From Pseudoduganella armeniaca (GTDB taxonomy: Bacteria > Pseudomonadota > Gammaproteobacteria > Burkholderiales > Burkholderiaceae_D): a DNA stretch of 64,000 bases. Below are positions 60,454 to 64,000 of the stretch, one piece after another (position 1 is the stretch's first letter; every line of letters starts with the position of its first letter). The stretch is taken from NCBI RefSeq assembly GCF_003028855.1, contig NZ_CP028324.1:1922001-1986000 (forward strand), read 5' to 3'. The position numbers and the translations under genes were made by a program. Under the pieces are notes generated by a model. The model searched no databases. It was given only the letters and a program-made list of their open reading frames with translations, and was not told where the DNA came from.

Positions 60454-60507
60454 GGGGACAGGCACCTATCTTCAGGTCGGAGACCTGAAGATAGGTGCCT
60501 GTCCCCG
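60454..60507. repeat. Dispersed hairpin repeat, copy 6
   Basis: Arms GGGGACAGGCACCTATCT and AGATAGGTGCCTGTCCCC, perfect inner stem TCAGGTC/GACCTGA with a short loop. It lies 23 bases after the stop codon of the flavin oxidoreductase gene. Confidence 0.92.
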
Positions 60508-60529
60508 GTGTTGCGAGCGCCCGTGGTTG

Positions 60530-61516
<987 letters not shown>

Positions 61517-61610
61517 GGCGTGACATGTCGGGACGAGCCTGGCCGTTTCAAGCAAGGCCCTGCCGGCGCCATGGGTTTAGCGCCGCGTTTTCCTGGGTGT
61601 TGCGCCGTGC

Positions 61611-63953
61611 CTAAGGCGTCTCGGCCGGCGCCAGCGCGCGGGCGCGCAGCAGCTCGTTCAATTGCGCCAACTGCAGCGGCTTGACGATGTGGTGGTCGAA
61701 ACCGGCCGCGCGCGAGCGCTGCTGGTCCTGCTGCTGGCCCCAGCCCGTGACGGCGACCAGGGTGCACTCGCGCAGCTGCGGGTTCGCCCGCAGCCGGCGG
61801 GCCAGCTCGTAGCCGTCCAGCCGCGGCATGCCGATGTCGAGGAAGCATATGTGCGGTGCGAAGGCTTCGGCGCAGCGCAGGGCCGACAGACCGTCGTAAC
61901 ATACCTGCACTTGCTGGCCGGCGGCCAGCAGCAAGGTTCGCAAGGTGTTGGCATGGTCGACGTTGTCGTCCGCCACCAGCACGCGCAGCGGCGGAACGGG
62001 CACGCTGCCGCTGTCGCCGCCGACCGACAGCGGCGCGGTGTGGGCGGCCAGGGGCAGCTCGATGGCGAAGGTGCTGCCCAGGCCTTCCCCGGCGCTGGCC
62101 GCCGTCAGCGTGCCGCCGTGCAGCTCGACCAGGCGGCGCGCCAGCGACAGGCCGATGCCCAGCCCGGCCTGCGACCGTCCCAGCGAGCGGTCGGCCTGGA
62201 AGAAGATGTCGAACACGTGCGGCAGCGCGGACGCGCCGATGCCGATGCCGTTGTCGCTGATCTCGATTCGTACCTGTCCGTGGTGCTGCGTGTCGCCCGC
62301 GGGCGGGCGCAGCACGAACACGTCCAGCGCGATGCGGCCGCCGTTGGGCGTGTACTTGGCGGCATTGTTGAGCAGGTTGGAGAATACCTGCGCCAACCGG
62401 GTGGCGTCGCCGGTCAGCGGCACCGGCGCGTCCGGCTGGTGCACGGAGAGCGCATGGCGGCGCTGCTGCAACAGCGGGCCGGAGGTCTCCAGCGCATGCG
62501 CGATCACGTCCTGCAGCACCAGCGGTTCGTGGCGGATGCCCAGCTTGTTCGTCGTGATGCGCGATACGTCCAGCAGGTCGTCCACCAGGCGCACCATCTG
62601 CTTGAGCTGGCGCTCCATGATGTCCAGCACATTGGTGGCGGGGACAGCGGCGCGGCCGGGCAGGCGCAGGATCTGCAGCGCGTTGACCAGTGGCGCCATC
62701 GGGTTGCGCAGCTCGTGCGCCAGCGTGGCCAGGAACTCGTCCTTGCGCACGTCGGCCGCCTGCAACGCTTCCTGCGCGGCACGACGCTCGCGCAGCTCCT
62801 TGGCGGCCCGGTCGCGTGCCTCGTCCAGCGCCAGCGCGGCGCGCTCCAGCGAGTCGGCCACTTGCTGGGCTTCGCGGAAATCGACGCGCGCCGGCTGCAC
62901 CGGCCGCCCGGCGCCCAGCGCGGTGGCCGGATCGATCAGCGCATGCACGGAGTGGGCGATGCGGCCACCAACGAGCCAGGCCATCGCGAAGCCCATCGCC
63001 AGCAGCACGACGGTGGCGACGATCAGCGACTCCAGCGTGCGCAGCAGGCCGGCGGTCAGGTTCTTGTGCGGCACCCCCAGCATCACCGTCCAGCCGGACT
63101 TGGGCGAGCGGCTGTACAGGGTCACCACTTCGACGTCGTCCACCGTCAGCGAATCGAACGTGTCCTCCAGCTGCTGGCGCACGCGCGCCACCACTTCGGG
63201 CCGTGGCTGGCGCCCCTGGAACTGCTCGATCTGCAGGTTGCGGGCGACGATGACCTCCTCGCTGTCGAGGATCGCGGCGCGCCAGCTGTCCGGGATCTTC
63301 TGGTCGGTCAGGATGCCGTTCAGTGCGGACGGCATGACCTGCGCCGCCAGCACGTACCGCACCGCGCCGTCGCGCAGGATCGGCACGGCCACCGTGATCG
63401 TCATGGCGCCGTTGGCGGCCCGGTACAAGCTGGAGACGCCCGGCTGGCGCGTGCGCACGACCTGGCGCAGCAGCGTGGCGGGGCCAATGCCCTGGCCGGC
63501 GGCGGCCGTGTTCGTCAGTTGCTGTCCGCTGGCAGGGTCGTACAGCACGATTTCCGTGATGGGCAGGATCGCATGCACGTTCGACGCCTGGCGCCGGAAC
63601 TCGGTATGGTCCGCGCTGTCGATATCGTCCGATACCGACAAGGTGCGCAAGGCGGTCACGACCGTGTCGAAGTCGCGGTCCACCACGGAGACCATCGAGC
63701 GTGCCGTCGACATCGCTTCCGTCAGCAGGCTGGAACGCTCGACCCGATAGTGGTCGTAGATCAGGAAGCCGGACACGATGGCGGCCGGCAGCACGCAGCT
63801 GAGTACGAGCAGCGCCAGCCTGAACCGGATCGTCGGCAAGCGCGCGGCCGCACTGTGGCGCGCCGAGCCGTTCGGGGCCGATAGGGGAGGGGAGGAATCC
63901 ACTGAGGATCGCTGTCGTTGAGGAAAGATGTAAACTGGTAATTGTTGTAACAC
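61611..63953 (-). CDS. Hybrid sensor histidine kinase with dCACHE-like sensor
   Basis: 780 residues. TM1 (about 45-68) is followed by a periplasmic dCACHE-like domain (about 70-315), TM2 (LIVATVVLLAMGFAMAWLV), a coiled linker, and a HisKA phosphoacceptor (FLATLAHELRNPMAPL). The HATPase has N (FSNLLNNAAKYTP), G1 (ISDNGIGIG) and G2 (GLGIGLSLARRLVELHGG) boxes. A C-terminal receiver domain has its phospho-Asp in CFLDIGMPRLDGYE and the Lys in HIVKPL. No output domain or partner response regulator is in the window. The GTG start at 63953 is uncertain and has no ribosome site. Confidence 0.92.
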   Translation of the reverse strand: MLQQLPVYIFPQRQRSSVDSSPPLSAPNGSARHSAAARLPTIRFRLALLVLSCVLPAAIVSGFLIYDHYRVERSSLLTEAMSTARSMVSVVDRDFDTVVTALRTLSVSDDIDSADHTEFRRQASNVHAILPITEIVLYDPASGQQLTNTAAAGQGIGPATLLRQVVRTRQPGVSSLYRAANGAMTITVAVPILRDGAVRYVLAAQVMPSALNGILTDQKIPDSWRAAILDSEEVIVARNLQIEQFQGRQPRPEVVARVRQQLEDTFDSLTVDDVEVVTLYSRSPKSGWTVMLGVPHKNLTAGLLRTLESLIVATVVLLAMGFAMAWLVGGRIAHSVHALIDPATALGAGRPVQPARVDFREAQQVADSLERAALALDEARDRAAKELRERRAAQEALQAADVRKDEFLATLAHELRNPMAPLVNALQILRLPGRAAVPATNVLDIMERQLKQMVRLVDDLLDVSRITTNKLGIRHEPLVLQDVIAHALETSGPLLQQRRHALSVHQPDAPVPLTGDATRLAQVFSNLLNNAAKYTPNGGRIALDVFVLRPPAGDTQHHGQVRIEISDNGIGIGASALPHVFDIFFQADRSLGRSQAGLGIGLSLARRLVELHGGTLTAASAGEGLGSTFAIELPLAAHTAPLSVGGDSGSVPVPPLRVLVADDNVDHANTLRTLLLAAGQQVQVCYDGLSALRCAEAFAPHICFLDIGMPRLDGYELARRLRANPQLRECTLVAVTGWGQQQDQQRSRAAGFDHHIVKPLQLAQLNELLRARALAPAETP

Positions 63954-64000
63954 GTTACCATAGCTTCGCTGCCCGCGGCGATCCAGCCTTCGCGACAGCC

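Noticed and set aside
61662..63884. Plus-strand frame of 740 codons opposite the histidine kinase
   Set aside because: It is antisense shadow of a well-supported kinase gene; composition is Gln/Arg/His-rich with no motif.
63954..64000. Short stretch at the right edge
   Set aside because: Too short to assign; it shows no start codon or motif that I can support.

Overview
The window is about 64 kb of GC-rich, densely coding chromosome from a Gram-negative bacterium. Codon use, PEP-CTERM sorting signals, a Burkholderiales-type porin, EWEEF-tailed chemoreceptors and many secreted polysaccharide enzymes point to a betaproteobacterium of the Oxalobacteraceae (Massilia/Pseudoduganella/Duganella group). 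That assignment is an inference from gene content. No rRNA, prophage, CRISPR array or complete insertion sequence is visible. There are two tRNAs (His, Ser), one truncated transposase and a family of six dispersed hairpin repeats.

Region 1 (1-7016) is a rhamnogalacturonan-I/pectin locus: a partial oligogalacturonate-lyase-like gene, a tandem-domain SGNH acetylesterase, a GH105 unsaturated rhamnogalacturonyl hydrolase, a second SGNH acetylesterase and a PL11 rhamnogalacturonan lyase. Region 2 (7296-22502) is mostly housekeeping and signalling: dusA, a chemoreceptor, two tandem TonB-C-domain proteins, small lipoproteins, arr (rifamycin ADP-ribosylation), tRNA-His, a yqhA-fumarase-murI operon, acs, a large repetitive PEP-CTERM protein and tRNA-Ser. 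Region 3 (22700-37493) is accessory: a heparinase II/III-type lyase, a secreted trypsin-like protease with a small partner, a two-domain FabG-type reductase with a porin and TetR regulator, a two-CAP-domain protein, a truncated transposase beside 27-bp tandem repeats, and a TonB-dependent receptor.

Region 4 (37758-40670) is a three-gene overlapping operon: a stand-alone photoactive yellow protein with Tyr42, Glu46 and Cys69 at the canonical numbers, a two-PAS protein with no output domain, and a PAS-GGDEF-EAL protein. It reads as a candidate blue-light to cyclic-di-GMP pathway. Region 5 (40636-49262) holds a metallopeptidase-like protein, a second chemoreceptor whose last 13 residues come from a hairpin repeat, an alpha/beta hydrolase, a PEP-CTERM protein, small secreted proteins, gluQ and an M28 peptidase.

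Region 6 (49381-59172) is a coherent divergent locus. A tight leftward operon encodes a C39 peptidase, an outer-membrane barrel, a FadL-type channel, a DUF2059 protein, an AraC regulator, an MshEN-like membrane protein and a SRPBCC protein. A rightward operon encodes four secreted proteins. All four, plus the MshEN-like protein, carry a motif that resembles the double-glycine leaders cut by C39 peptidases. The inferred system is periplasmic C39 processing of Sec-exported surface proteins. The window ends with an MFS exporter, an LLM flavin oxidoreductase and a hybrid histidine kinase.

Six copies of a hairpin repeat (outer arms GACAGGCACC/GGTGCCTGTC, variable inner stem) lie directly downstream of genes, four of them between convergent pairs. 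Two supply the C-terminal codons and stop codon of the adjacent gene.
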